From Paractinoplanes pyxinae (GTDB taxonomy: Bacteria > Actinomycetota > Actinomycetes > Mycobacteriales > Micromonosporaceae), in assembly GCF_026626335.1 (NCBI RefSeq), contig NZ_JAPNTZ010000003.1, positions 434,001 through 498,000 on the forward strand: a stretch of 64,000 nucleotides of DNA, given 5' to 3'. Each line of letters opens with the position of its first letter. The first letter of the stretch is position 1. The position numbers and the translations under genes are program-made. The notes beneath the pieces were generated by a model. That model was not told the origin of the DNA. It did not search any database and saw only the letters and a program-made list of their open reading frames with translations. Shown one piece after another: positions 41,153 through 49,688 of this stretch.

Positions 41153-42191
41153 GGCCCGCGTCGAGGCGTTCGCCGGGCAGCTGCTCAACGACTTCGCCGG
41201 GGCCGGCACGACCGCGCTGACCGTGCTCGGCGACCGGCTCGGGCTCTACCGCGCGCTCACCGGCGCCGGCCCGACCACGGCGGCCAAGCTCGCCGCCACC
41301 ACCGGGCTCAACCCCCGCCTGGTCACCGAATGGCTGACCGCCCAGACCGTCAGCGGGCACCTGACCAGCGACGGCGAGACCTTCGAGCTGCCCACGGAAC
41401 ACGCGCTCGCGTTGTCGGTGGTCGATTCCCCGGCGTACGTGATCGGGGGCGCCGACATCATCGCCGGCTACTACCTGACGCTGGACAAGCTGGAGGAGGC
41501 GTTCCGCGGCGACGGCGGGCTGGCCTACGGCGAGATGCCGGGCTGCCTGCACCACGGCATCGAGCGGTTCTTCCGTACGGCGTACGTCAACCACCTCGCC
41601 CAGGCCTGGTTCCCGGCGGTGCCCGGACTGGTCGAGAAGCTTTCCGCCGGGGCCCGGGTGGCCGACGTCGGGTGCGGGCACGGCGTGGCCACGCTGCTCG
41701 TGGGGCAGACCTGGCCGGCGTCCACCGTGACCGGCTTCGACAACCACGCGCCGTCGATCGCGGCCGCCCGGGCCAACGCGGTCGAGGCGGGCAGCCCGGC
41801 CAACGTGTCGTTCCGGACCGGCGACTCGGGGTCGCTCGGCGGGGAGTTCGACGTGGTCGTCTACTTCGACTCGCTGCACGACCTGGGCGACCCGCAAGCA
41901 GCGCTTCGGGCGGCGTACGAGTCACTGGCCGACGGCGGCGTTCTGGTGGCGGTCGAGCCGTGGTCGGCTGACGACTTCACGACCGTGATCGGAAACCCGC
42001 TCGTCCGGGCCAACTACAACGCGTCGACCGCGCTGTGCACCCCGGGGTCGCTGTCGCAGCCGGGGGCGTACGGGCTGGGGACGCAGGGCGGGCCGGCCAA
42101 ACGTCTGGCGCTGCTGGCCCAGGCGGGCTTCACCGACCCGGTCGTGGCTGCCGACACCGGCTTCAACCTGGTCTTCGCGGCCCGGCGATAA
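41130..42191 (+). CDS. SAM-dependent methyltransferase with N-terminal winged helix
   Basis: A 353-residue class I methyltransferase, similar in layout to Rv2258c. The N-terminal 95 residues form a winged-helix dimerisation domain (ALTVLGDRLGLYRALTGAGPTTAAKLAATTGL). The SAM site is VADVGCGHGVATLLVG (about residues 179-194), with FDNHAPS as the acidic end of beta-2 and VVVYFDSLHDLGDPQAALR as motif III. The substrate is unknown. Its first 23 nt lie inside the SARP-type regulator gene, so the two are transcribed together. Confidence 0.88.
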   Translation: MTHTQIDEARVEAFAGQLLNDFAGAGTTALTVLGDRLGLYRALTGAGPTTAAKLAATTGLNPRLVTEWLTAQTVSGHLTSDGETFELPTEHALALSVVDSPAYVIGGADIIAGYYLTLDKLEEAFRGDGGLAYGEMPGCLHHGIERFFRTAYVNHLAQAWFPAVPGLVEKLSAGARVADVGCGHGVATLLVGQTWPASTVTGFDNHAPSIAAARANAVEAGSPANVSFRTGDSGSLGGEFDVVVYFDSLHDLGDPQAALRAAYESLADGGVLVAVEPWSADDFTTVIGNPLVRANYNASTALCTPGSLSQPGAYGLGTQGGPAKRLALLAQAGFTDPVVAADTGFNLVFAARR

Positions 42192-42209
42192 CTGCCAAGT
42201 CGGACGTAT

Positions 42210-42235
42210 AGGGCGTGCCCCACGGGGTACGCCCT
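42210..42235 (+). promoter_or_regulatory. Stable hairpin before the phosphoribosyltransferase gene
   Basis: AGGGCGTGCCCC (42210-42221) pairs with GGGGTACGCCCT (42224-42235) with one G-T pair and a 2-base formal loop. It ends 4 nt before the ATG at 42240 and replaces the usual SD region. It could be a terminator for the methyltransferase gene or a translational control element; no U-run follows. Confidence 0.5.
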
Positions 42236-42239
42236 GTGC

Positions 42240-42890
42240 ATGAAGTTCGCCGATCGGGACGATGCCGGACGTCAGCTGGCCGAGGCGGTGGCGGCCCAGG
42301 TGCCGAAGCATCCGGGGCCGGCGCCGCTGGTGCTGGGGCTGCCGCGAGGCGGTGTTCCGGTCGCCGTGCGGGTGGCGGCCCGGATCGGGGCCGAGCTCGA
42401 CATCGTCATCGCGCGCAAGATCGGGGCGCCGGGGCACAGCGAGTACGGCATCGGTGCGATAGCCGAGGACGGGCCACCGGTTTTCGACGGGCAGAGCCTG
42501 GCTCACCTGGGGTTGGAACCGGCGGATCTCGAGGAAGCGGTCGTCCGCGAAAGGCAGGAGCTCGCTCGACGCGTACGGGAATATCGCGGCGATCAGCCGC
42601 CGCCGGACCCGACCGGCCGGGAAGTCGTGGTTGTCGACGACGGGCTGGCGACCGGGGTGACGGCTCGGGCCGCGGTGCAGTGGCTGCGGGGGCGGCATCC
42701 GGCGCGGCTGGTCCTGGCGACGCCGGTGTGTGCGGCGCAGGCAAAAGCGTCGGTGGGGGCGGATACGGTGATCTGCCTGAGCGAGCCGGTCGATTTCCGG
42801 GCGGTCGGGCAGTGGTACGAGAACTTCGAGCAGCTCACCGACGCCGATGTAGCGCAGCTCATGGCGGGGGCTGTGTACGACCGTACATAA
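42240..42890 (+). CDS. Phosphoribosyltransferase-fold protein
   Basis: A 216-residue type I phosphoribosyltransferase-like protein. The PRPP loop VVVVDDGLATGVTARAAV is intact (about residues 124-141), and the N-terminal flexible segment LGLPRGGVPVAVRVAARIGAELDIVIARKIGAPG is typical of the COG1926 group of predicted phosphoribosyltransferases, often fused to dienelactone hydrolase elsewhere. The nucleobase is unknown. ATG 42240 fits the family opening (KFADRDDAGRQLAE). A hairpin lies directly upstream and MFS is 19 bp downstream. Confidence 0.85.
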   Translation: MKFADRDDAGRQLAEAVAAQVPKHPGPAPLVLGLPRGGVPVAVRVAARIGAELDIVIARKIGAPGHSEYGIGAIAEDGPPVFDGQSLAHLGLEPADLEEAVVRERQELARRVREYRGDQPPPDPTGREVVVVDDGLATGVTARAAVQWLRGRHPARLVLATPVCAAQAKASVGADTVICLSEPVDFRAVGQWYENFEQLTDADVAQLMAGAVYDRT

Positions 42891-42900
42891 CGTGTGTACG
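42872..42900 (+). promoter_or_regulatory. Operator-like TGTGTACG repeats before the MFS gene
   Basis: TGTGTACG occurs at 42872-42879 and 42893-42900, two helical turns apart. Between them GTACA (42883-42887) forms inverted repeats with both copies, e.g. GTACA-N7-TGTAC. The downstream ATG is at 42910, and TACGCT (42897-42902) could be a leaderless -10. Confidence 0.4.
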
Positions 42901-42909
42901 CTCGTCCGC

Positions 42910-44094
42910 ATGTCGACTCTGTCGGCCGCTCCCACGCGGCAGGCTCGCAACGCCCGCGTGGCCGTCGCGGCGCTGTTCCTGACCAACGGCGCCGTGTTCT
43001 TCAACGTCGTGCCGCGCTATCCGCAGATCAAGGCCGACCTGGGCGTGTCCAACGCGATCCTGGGCACGGCGATCGCCGCCATGCCGGTCGGCGCGCTGCT
43101 GGCCGGCCTGCTCGCGGGCGCGGTGATCCGGCGGCTCGGCTCGGCGCGCACGGCCTCGTTCGGCATCGTCCTGCTGACGCTGGCCACGCTGCTGCTGCCT
43201 ATCGCGCCGCACTGGACGGTGTTCGCGGCGGTCATGTTCGTCATCGGGGCGCTCGACTCGATCATCGACGTCGCGCAGAACGCCCACGGGCTGCGAGTGC
43301 AGCGGCTGTACGGGCGGTCGATCCTGAACTCGCTGCACGGCGTGTGGAGCATCGGGGCGGTGCTCGGCGGGCTGATGGGGTCGGCGGCGGCCGGGTTGTC
43401 GCTTCCGCTCGGGGTGCATCTGACCATCTCGGCGGTGCTGTTCAGCGCGATCGCGTTGGTCGCCTATCGCTTCCTGCTGCCCGGCGCCGAGGATGCTGAG
43501 CGGCCTGACGTTCTTGATGATTCGCCGCGGCCCCGGTTCTCCGGCGCGGTGATCAAGATGCTGGCCGCGCTCGGTGTGCTGGCCGCGGCCGGCGCCCTGG
43601 TCGAGGACGCGGGGGCCTCGTGGGGCGCGTTGTTCCTCAGCGAAGACCTGAACGCCGGGGCCGCCACCGCCGGCCTGGCCGTGGTGGCCATGCAGGTGGC
43701 GATGACCGTCGGGCGGCTGACCGGCGACCGGGTCGTGGACCGGTTCGGACAGCGTACGGTCGTTCGCGCGGGCGGTGCGCTCGCGGCGCTCGGCATGGGG
43801 GCCGCCCTGGCTTTTCCGTCGGTGCCCTCGGCTCTGGCGGGGTTCGCGCTGGCCGGCCTGGGGGTGGCGACGCTGGTGCCGGCGGCCATGCACACTGCCG
43901 ACGAGCTGCCCGGGCTCGCGCCGGGCACGGGCCTGACGATCGTGAGCTGGCTGCTGCGCGGCGGCTTCCTGCTGTCGCCGCCGCTGGTGGGGCTCGTCGC
44001 CGACCAGTCCAGCCTGCGGGTCGGCCTGCTGAGCGTCGTGCTGGCCGGCGTGGTGACCGTGGTCCTGGGCCGGGTGCTGGTCAACCGGCACTAG
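42910..44094 (+). CDS. MFS transporter
   Basis: A 394-residue major facilitator protein with about twelve membrane helices. The N-terminal half has the motif-A-like GALLAGLLAGAVIRRLGSARTA, and the second half GRLTGDRVVDRFGQRTVV. A charged central loop (EDAERPDVLDDSPRPR) separates the halves. Its layout resembles the YbjJ-type sugar/drug MFS group; substrate unknown. ATG 42910 is preferred over GTG 42892 because it starts the family region and would suit the operator region upstream. Confidence 0.85.
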   Translation: MSTLSAAPTRQARNARVAVAALFLTNGAVFFNVVPRYPQIKADLGVSNAILGTAIAAMPVGALLAGLLAGAVIRRLGSARTASFGIVLLTLATLLLPIAPHWTVFAAVMFVIGALDSIIDVAQNAHGLRVQRLYGRSILNSLHGVWSIGAVLGGLMGSAAAGLSLPLGVHLTISAVLFSAIALVAYRFLLPGAEDAERPDVLDDSPRPRFSGAVIKMLAALGVLAAAGALVEDAGASWGALFLSEDLNAGAATAGLAVVAMQVAMTVGRLTGDRVVDRFGQRTVVRAGGALAALGMGAALAFPSVPSALAGFALAGLGVATLVPAAMHTADELPGLAPGTGLTIVSWLLRGGFLLSPPLVGLVADQSSLRVGLLSVVLAGVVTVVLGRVLVNRH

Positions 44095-44128
44095 GTTTCG
44101 CGGCGGCCGGGGTGGGCACGGCTGAATC

Positions 44129-44590
44129 ATGCGAACGGGAATCCTGGCCGGGGCGGCCGCGGGTGCGGCCGGCACCGCGGCCCTCAACGCCGTCACGTAC
44201 CTCGACATGGCCGTCCGCGGCCGCGCGAGCAGCACGACGCCGGAGCAGACCGTCGAGGCCATCGAGGAGCACCTGCCGGTCACGGTGCCCGGCGAGGGCG
44301 AGACGCGCGAGCACCGGGTGGCCGGCCTGGCCAGCCTGAGCGGCATCGTCACCGGCGTCGGCATCGGGGTCACGTTCGGGCTGCTACGCCGGGCCGGGGT
44401 GCGGCCGCCGGCTCCCGTCGGCGCCGCGCTGATCGGGGCCACCGCCATGGCGTCGACCAACCTGTCGATGGCTTCGCTGGGCGTCAGCGACCCGCGTACG
44501 TGGTCCGCCTCCGACTGGCTGGCCGACGCCCTGCCCCACCTGGTCTACGGCGTGGTGGCCGACGCCGTGCTGCGGTCGCTCTACCGCTAG
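44129..44590 (+). CDS. Small membrane protein of unknown function
   Basis: A 153-residue protein with an N-terminal hydrophobic segment (ILAGAAAGAAGTAALNAVTYLDM), a central helix (GIVTGVGIGVTFGLL) and two further hydrophobic stretches. The loop SSTTPEQTVEAIEEHLPVTVPGEGE is hydrophilic. It resembles small actinobacterial membrane proteins without known roles. Its stop codon shares the tetranucleotide CTAG with the stop of the convergent carboxypeptidase gene. Confidence 0.7.
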   Translation: MRTGILAGAAAGAAGTAALNAVTYLDMAVRGRASSTTPEQTVEAIEEHLPVTVPGEGETREHRVAGLASLSGIVTGVGIGVTFGLLRRAGVRPPAPVGAALIGATAMASTNLSMASLGVSDPRTWSASDWLADALPHLVYGVVADAVLRSLYR

Positions 44591-47500
44591 CTCGTACGGG
44601 TCAGGCGCCACCACACGGACGGGTCGGAGGTCGCGGCGTCGGCCTGCAGGTTCACTCGTACGCCGGACGCCTGCACCACGCCGACCGGCTGACCCGCGGT
44701 CACGGTGGCGCCCGGAGCCGAGGTGGTGACCTTCACCGGAACGCTCAGGCCGGGCCAGCCGACCACCTTGAGCGGGGCGGCCGGTCGCACCTGGGTGGTG
44801 TCACCCCACGCCGTACGGATCTCGCCCACCGGCTCGGCCGGGAGCAGGGTGTACTGCTTGACCGACTGGCGTACGGCGCGAAGCAAGGTCTTGATTTCGC
44901 GGTTGACGTTGGCCAGCTGCTCGGGCGTGTTCAGCCCCGGCTGATTGAAGACCGCCCCGACGATGGTGAGCTTGCGGCCGCCGACAGTCAGACGCGCGGC
45001 GAACAGCAGACAGCCGCCGGCCTCGTCGGTCGACCCGGTCTTGATGCCGAAGACACCCTGCACACCCAGCAGGTCGTTGTAGTTCCGGATCTTCCCGGCG
45101 ACCGGGATGGTGGCGCTGGGCAACGCGACGATCTCGGCGAAGACCTCCGACTTGAGCGCCGCCCGAGCCAGCTTGACCTGGTCGGGGGCGGTGCTGACGG
45201 TGGTCGGCAGATAGCCGCTGGGATCGGTGTAGCGGGTGGCGGCCATGCCCAGCTCGTCGGCGGCGGCGTTCATCTTGTCGACGAAGGCGCTCTCCGAGCC
45301 GGCGTCCCAGATAGCCAGCTGGTGGGCGATGTTGTTGGCCGAGGGGAGCATCAGGGCCTCGATGGCGTCGCGCTCGGTGAGCTTCTCACCGACCTGCACC
45401 GGTACGAGCGACTGGTTGCTGGCGATGCGGGCCTGATAGTCGGCCACGTCGGCGGCGGTCACGGTGAGGGTTGGCCCCTCCTCGTCGCCGCTGAGGGGAT
45501 GGTCACGCAGAATGACGTACGCGGTCATGACCTTGGCGACGCTGCCGATGGGAGCCGCGGCGCTGCTGCCGGAGCCGCCGAGCCGGCCCAGGCCCTCGAT
45601 CATGAGCTCGGCCGAACCCTGGTCGGGCCAGGGCAGCTTGACCGCCGCCCCGGGGATCTTCATGGTGGCGGCCACGTTGGTGGCAAGAGTCGCCTCAGGC
45701 AGCGATCGGGTGAGCTGAATGGTGGCGCCGGCTCCCAGGAGAGCCAGAAGAAGGAACAGGCTTGCGAGTACGGCGATGAGGCGCTTGCGACTTTTCGGGG
45801 CGCGGCCGTATTGGGCCGGCGCGGCAGCAGCCTGCTGTGGAGGCCGCCCGTATTCGGTGGGGCGGCCGGAGTCCACTGGGGTAGTGGCTCGGCGGCCGTA
45901 TTCGGTGGGGCGGCCGGGTTCTGTGGGGGTGGTGGCTGGGCGGCCGTATTCGGTGGGGCGGCCGGGTTCTGTGGGGGTGGTGGCTGGGCGGCCGTATTCG
46001 GTGGGGCGGCTGGGTTCTGTGGGGGTGGTGGCTGGGCGGCCGTACTCAGTGGGGCCTCCGGATTGTGGGCCGCTGGTTCCGGGCTGAGGTGAACCGCCGT
46101 ACACCTTGCCGGGGCGCTGCTCCGAGGCGGGGGCGGGCCTCGGCGCCGGGATCGGAACAGCCTTCGGTTCAGGGCGCGTGGCCGGGAAAGCGAGGGAGCC
46201 GGCCGGTCGGCCCGTTTCCGGTGCCGACGGATTGGCTGGCCGATCCGTCGCCGGTGCCGACGGATTGGCCGACCGGTCCATCTCTGGTGCCGACGGATTG
46301 GCCGGCCGGTCCTTCGCCGGCGCCGGCGGGCTGGCCGGCCGGTTCGAAACACCCGGCGAGATCATCGCGGTGCGGCCCGGGTTCCGCGGCTGATCGCGTG
46401 GCGGGGCCGGCATCGGCACGGAGCTAGGGGGACGTGGCTCTTCGCGGGACGGATCCTGCGTCCGCGGCATGACTGTGGTGGCGTCCGCGTCTTGAACCGG
46501 GCGGTGGGCGACCGTCGGTGGTTCGGAGCTCGCGAGGTCTGTCGGCCTCGACGCGCCCGCGAGGTCTGCCGGCCTCGACGCGCTCGCGAGGTCTGTCGGC
46601 CTCGACGCGCTCGCGAGATCCGTCGGCCGGTCGACGCCCGTCGGGCCGGTAGGAGTCGCGCTGCCGGAGGGGTCCGTTGTGCCGCGGGTCTTCGAACGAT
46701 CCGGCGCTTCGACGGGACTCAGGCGGCTCGTCGGCTCTTCAGCGCCCGCTTCCGCCGCCTCGCGGGAGGCTGCGCGATCCGAATCCGCCGCCGCCGAAAC
46801 TGCGGGCAGAGCAGTAGTCCGATCAAGATCCGGCTCGGCCGCCTGGGACCGGCTCGCGGACGAAACCACCCCGAGCGTCGCCGTCAGATCAGGGTCTCGA
46901 TCGGCCGGATCGCCCGGCGTCTGTGGATAACTCGCTGAGCGGCCGGCGTCACTTGTGGACAAAGCCTTTGAAGCTTCTTGATCGGCGTAAAATTGGCCAC
47001 CACCTCCCCCTCCCTTAGTGGGCGGGGTGACGACTGTCGGCCGGGCGACGGCCGGCCGGGCGGCGGCTGACGTCCCGGCGGCGAACGTTGGCCCGCCGCC
47101 GTCTGATGGCCGGGCGGCGGCTGTTGGTCCGGCGGCGGCTGACGTCCCGGCGGCGAACGTTGGCCCGCCGCCGTCTGATGGCCGGGCGGCGGCTGTTGGT
47201 CCGGCGGCGGCTGATGTTCCGGCGGCTGCTGGCTGAGCGGCGGACGTTGGCCGGGCGCCGGCTGTTGGCTGAGCGGCGGGTGGTGGTCCGGCGGCGTCTG
47301 CTGGCCCGGCGCCGACTGCTGGCCGGGCGGTGGACGTTGGCCCGGTGGTGGCTGTGCGCTGGTCGTCGATTTCGGATGGGCGGGCTGCGGTGCGGCCGTC
47401 GGCGGTCTCTGGCGGAGCAACAGCTGCTTGCGGTTGCTGACCGGAGCGGTTGTCGGCCTTCTCTGCGTCGGAGGCCGGCTTCGGGTCGCGGACGGTCGTC

Positions 47501-47688
47501 GCTGGCGACTCCGCGGTTGCGGGCCGGCCTGCGGCTGTGGGTGTGTCGCGGGGTGGGGAAGCGGGGGCCGGTTTCTCGGGGTCGGCGGATGACGAAACGG
47601 CCGCGTCCGGTGTGGGGATGGCCTCGGTGGGGTCATCCGCTTTCGGGATCGGCTGGGTTTCGTCCGTCGGCTTGGCCGGCTGCGTCAC
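44587..47688 (-). CDS. D-alanyl-D-alanine carboxypeptidase (S11) with long repeat-rich cytoplasmic N-terminus
   Basis: A 1033-residue membrane-bound peptidase that trims peptidoglycan stem peptides. The S11 active site is complete: Ser716-x-x-Lys719 (GSVAK), Ser783-Ala-Asn785, and the Lys-Thr-Gly triad starting at Lys883. One membrane helix precedes it (about 637-659, LIAVLASLFLLLALLGAGA). The first 633 residues are unusual: Pro/Thr/Ala/Ser-rich and built of tandem repeats (TEYGRPATTPTEPGRP, ANPSAP, RPTDLASAS and others), probably disordered in the cytoplasm. After the enzyme domain is a small beta domain ending in VWWRLTRTS. GTG 47688 is the start; a hairpin lies directly upstream. Confidence 0.85.
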   Translation of the reverse strand: MTQPAKPTDETQPIPKADDPTEAIPTPDAAVSSSADPEKPAPASPPRDTPTAAGRPATAESPATTVRDPKPASDAEKADNRSGQQPQAAVAPPETADGRTAARPSEIDDQRTATTGPTSTARPAVGAGPADAAGPPPAAQPTAGARPTSAAQPAAAGTSAAAGPTAAARPSDGGGPTFAAGTSAAAGPTAAARPSDGGGPTFAAGTSAAARPAVARPTVVTPPTKGGGGGGQFYADQEASKALSTSDAGRSASYPQTPGDPADRDPDLTATLGVVSSASRSQAAEPDLDRTTALPAVSAAADSDRAASREAAEAGAEEPTSRLSPVEAPDRSKTRGTTDPSGSATPTGPTGVDRPTDLASASRPTDLASASRPADLAGASRPTDLASSEPPTVAHRPVQDADATTVMPRTQDPSREEPRPPSSVPMPAPPRDQPRNPGRTAMISPGVSNRPASPPAPAKDRPANPSAPEMDRSANPSAPATDRPANPSAPETGRPAGSLAFPATRPEPKAVPIPAPRPAPASEQRPGKVYGGSPQPGTSGPQSGGPTEYGRPATTPTEPSRPTEYGRPATTPTEPGRPTEYGRPATTPTEPGRPTEYGRRATTPVDSGRPTEYGRPPQQAAAAPAQYGRAPKSRKRLIAVLASLFLLLALLGAGATIQLTRSLPEATLATNVAATMKIPGAAVKLPWPDQGSAELMIEGLGRLGGSGSSAAAPIGSVAKVMTAYVILRDHPLSGDEEGPTLTVTAADVADYQARIASNQSLVPVQVGEKLTERDAIEALMLPSANNIAHQLAIWDAGSESAFVDKMNAAADELGMAATRYTDPSGYLPTTVSTAPDQVKLARAALKSEVFAEIVALPSATIPVAGKIRNYNDLLGVQGVFGIKTGSTDEAGGCLLFAARLTVGGRKLTIVGAVFNQPGLNTPEQLANVNREIKTLLRAVRQSVKQYTLLPAEPVGEIRTAWGDTTQVRPAAPLKVVGWPGLSVPVKVTTSAPGATVTAGQPVGVVQASGVRVNLQADAATSDPSVWWRLTRTS
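45845..46060. repeat. 48-bp tandem repeats inside the carboxypeptidase gene
   Basis: GGCCGTATTCGGTGGGGCGG recurs at about 45893, 45941, 45989 and 46037 (period 48) plus a diverged copy near 45847. Each encodes on the minus strand the 16-residue unit TEYGRPATTPTEPGRP, between residues about 540 and 620. Confidence 0.85.
46203..46640. repeat. 33-bp and 27-bp repeat blocks inside the carboxypeptidase gene
   Basis: GGTGCCGACGGATTGG recurs every 33 bp at 46220, 46253 and 46286 (ANPSAPxTDRP units). A second block repeats CGCGAGGTCTGTCGGCCTCG every 27 bp at 46531, 46558, 46585 and 46612 (RPTDLASAS units). Confidence 0.8.
47061..47225. repeat. 72-bp repeats inside the carboxypeptidase gene
   Basis: The segment starting CGGCGGCTGACGTCCCGGCG occurs at 47061 and 47133, with a partial copy at 47205 (period 72). 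It encodes 24-residue units rich in Ala, Gly and Pro (PSDGGGPTFAAGTSAAAGP). Confidence 0.8.
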
Positions 47689-47732
47689 TACTTGCCCCTC
47701 TCCGCCCGTCTGCCCGGGCGCCGGGGCAAGTA
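47689..47732 (-). promoter_or_regulatory. Inverted repeat in the 5' leader of the carboxypeptidase gene
   Basis: On the minus strand, TACTTGCCCC pairs perfectly (10 bp) with GGGGCAAGTA, which is immediately followed by the GTG start codon. The 24-nt loop contains a smaller GCCC/GGGC stem. The only SD-like sequence (GGAGAGGGG) is partly inside the stem, so the hairpin could mask the ribosome site. Confidence 0.55.
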
Positions 47733-47878
47733 TCGCTGTCGCCCGCCACTCCCGTCGATTTGCGTGGCTTGAGCTGATCTCCTCCGCAGCCCTGAACCGT
47801 CGCTGAGTTGGTGTCGTGTGGGTGATTGCTTCGCCGCTGTGGGCGGCCGGAGACTAGGCCCACTCCCGGGAGGTACGG

Positions 47879-49222
47879 ATGAGCACCTTGGCCCGGCCGC
47901 AGCTGCGGCGCACCGGTCAGGCCCGGACGGCGTACCTGCTGCTCTGGGCCTTTCTGCTGCTCAACCTGCTGATCGTCGAGCTCATGCTGGCCCGCCCGAA
48001 CACCCCGGCCCACAACACGCTGACCACGATCGGGCGCGTCCTGGGCCTGCACCTCGGGTTCGCGCTGGCCTTGCAACTGCTGCTGATCAGCCGGCTTCCG
48101 TTCCTCGACCGGCGTCTCGGGTTCGACAAGCTGGCCGGCTGGCACCGCTGGACCGGGTTCACCATCTTCTGGCTCGTCGTGTTGCATCCGACATTTGTGC
48201 TGCTCGGCTACTCGCAGCCCGGCCGGATCCCGATTCTCAGCGAGATCCCGACCCTGGCACGGCAGATGCCCGTCCTGCTCGGCATGATCGCGGCCGGGCT
48301 GGTCGGCGTCATCGCCGTGACCTCGGTGCGGGTCGCGCGCAGACGGCTGCCGTACGAGGTCTGGCACGCCATTCACCTGCTGGTTTATGTCGTTGTCGTG
48401 CTCGGCGTGGTCCATCAGGTGTACGAGGGGAGCGCCTTCAAGACCAACAACTTCACCCAGGCGTACTGGTGGGGGTTGTGGGCCTTCGCGATCGGGGCGC
48501 TGCTGACCGGGCGGCTGATCCTGCCGTTGATCCGTAACGCCCGGCACCGACTGCGCGTAGCGGCCGTGATCGCCGAGTCACCCGACGTGGTCTCGGTGCA
48601 TGTGACCGGTCGTGAACTCCACAAGCTGCACGCTCGTGCCGGGCAGTTCTTCCTGTGGCGCTTCCCGGGGCACAACCCCTGGTGGCAGGTGAATCCGTGG
48701 TCGCTGTCGGCCGCGCCGGACGGTCACTCGCTGCGCCTGACCGCCAAGGGCATCGGGACGACCAGCGCGGGGCTCCGCGACTTGCCGGTCGGCACGCGGG
48801 TGTTCGCCGAGGGCCCGTACGGCGCCTTCACCGCGACCGGACGCACCCGCAGTGACACCCTGTTGATCGCCGGCGGCATCGGCGTGACCCCGATTCGTGC
48901 CCTGCTCGAGGACGAAACGCTCGACGGCGACATCGTGGTCCTTTACCGCGTACGCACATCGGCCGACGCGGTTCTGCTCGGTGAGCTGCGCAATCTGGCT
49001 CACCTGCGGGGTGCCCGGCTGCAGCTGCTGACCGGCCGCACCGCCGAGGGCAACCAGCCGTTCAGCCCCGGCCATCTGCAGGCGCTGGTTCCCGACATCA
49101 CCGAGCGTGACGTGTACGTCTGTGGCCCGGCCGCCATGACCGACGCCGTGCTGCGCAGCCTGCGCGAGCTGCGGGTGCCCGCCCGGCAGCGCCACGCCGA
49201 GGTGTTCCGGCTGGCCGGCTGA
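47879..49222 (+). CDS. Ferric-reductase-like transmembrane flavocytochrome
   Basis: A 447-residue protein with six membrane helices carrying the FRD-type haem histidines (LHLGFALALQLLL, WHRWTGFTIFWLVVLHPTF, VWHAIHLLVYVVVVLGVVHQ), followed by a ferredoxin-reductase module: FAD loop AGQFFLWRFPGHNPWWQVNPWSLS, GPYGAFT, and the NAD(P) part LLIAGGIGVTPIRALLED and VYVCGPAAM. It should move electrons from NAD(P)H across the membrane, as in ferric reductase or MsrQ/NOX-type proteins. It is divergent from the carboxypeptidase gene (190-bp gap) and has GGGAGGT before ATG 47879. No FMN-binding or ApbE partner is adjacent. Confidence 0.88.
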   Translation: MSTLARPQLRRTGQARTAYLLLWAFLLLNLLIVELMLARPNTPAHNTLTTIGRVLGLHLGFALALQLLLISRLPFLDRRLGFDKLAGWHRWTGFTIFWLVVLHPTFVLLGYSQPGRIPILSEIPTLARQMPVLLGMIAAGLVGVIAVTSVRVARRRLPYEVWHAIHLLVYVVVVLGVVHQVYEGSAFKTNNFTQAYWWGLWAFAIGALLTGRLILPLIRNARHRLRVAAVIAESPDVVSVHVTGRELHKLHARAGQFFLWRFPGHNPWWQVNPWSLSAAPDGHSLRLTAKGIGTTSAGLRDLPVGTRVFAEGPYGAFTATGRTRSDTLLIAGGIGVTPIRALLEDETLDGDIVVLYRVRTSADAVLLGELRNLAHLRGARLQLLTGRTAEGNQPFSPGHLQALVPDITERDVYVCGPAAMTDAVLRSLRELRVPARQRHAEVFRLAG

Positions 49223-49246
49223 GAACCGGAAGCGGATGATCAGGGC

Positions 49247-49645
49247 ATGACGACCGATACGGCACACGTCGCGGAGCGCATCGACCGCTCCGCCAACGAC
49301 GTCTACGCGTACGTCTCGAAGCCGGAAAACCTGATGGCCTGGGCGCCCGGCCTCGGCGAGTCCGTGGAGCGGCAGGACGGCGACTGGTACGTGCAGTCGG
49401 AGGCCCTGGGCCGCGTCCGCGTCGAGTTCGCCCCGCGCAACGGCTTCGGCGTGCTCGACCACGTGGTCACGCTCGAGTCCGGCCAGCAGTTCCTCAACCC
49501 GCTGCGCGTCGTCCCCTACGGCGACGGCTGCGAGATCGTCTTTTCCGTACGCCGCCCGCCCGGCACCCCCGACGCCGACTTCACCGGCGACGTCGCCCGA
49601 GTGACCGACGACTTGGCCCGCCTCAAGCAGATCCTCGAGAAGTGA
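49247..49645 (+). CDS. SRPBCC/START-fold protein
   Basis: A 132-residue helix-grip (SRPBCC) protein: HVAERIDRSANDVYAYVSKPENLMAWAPGLG, then beta strands ending in a long C-terminal helix (DDLARLKQILEK). Family members bind hydrophobic ligands in the central cavity; no ligand is suggested by sequence. It begins 24 bp after the ferric-reductase-like gene and may be co-transcribed. ATG 49247 is the only strong start. Confidence 0.75.
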   Translation: MTTDTAHVAERIDRSANDVYAYVSKPENLMAWAPGLGESVERQDGDWYVQSEALGRVRVEFAPRNGFGVLDHVVTLESGQQFLNPLRVVPYGDGCEIVFSVRRPPGTPDADFTGDVARVTDDLARLKQILEK

Positions 49646-49688
49646 GCCACCCGCGGAACCTCGCACCCCGCGCCGGTGTCTTTCGGGC

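Noticed and set aside
47038..47780. Plus-strand Arg/Leu-rich frame opposite the carboxypeptidase N-terminus
   Set aside because: Produced by the repeat DNA read antisense; no start signal or domain.
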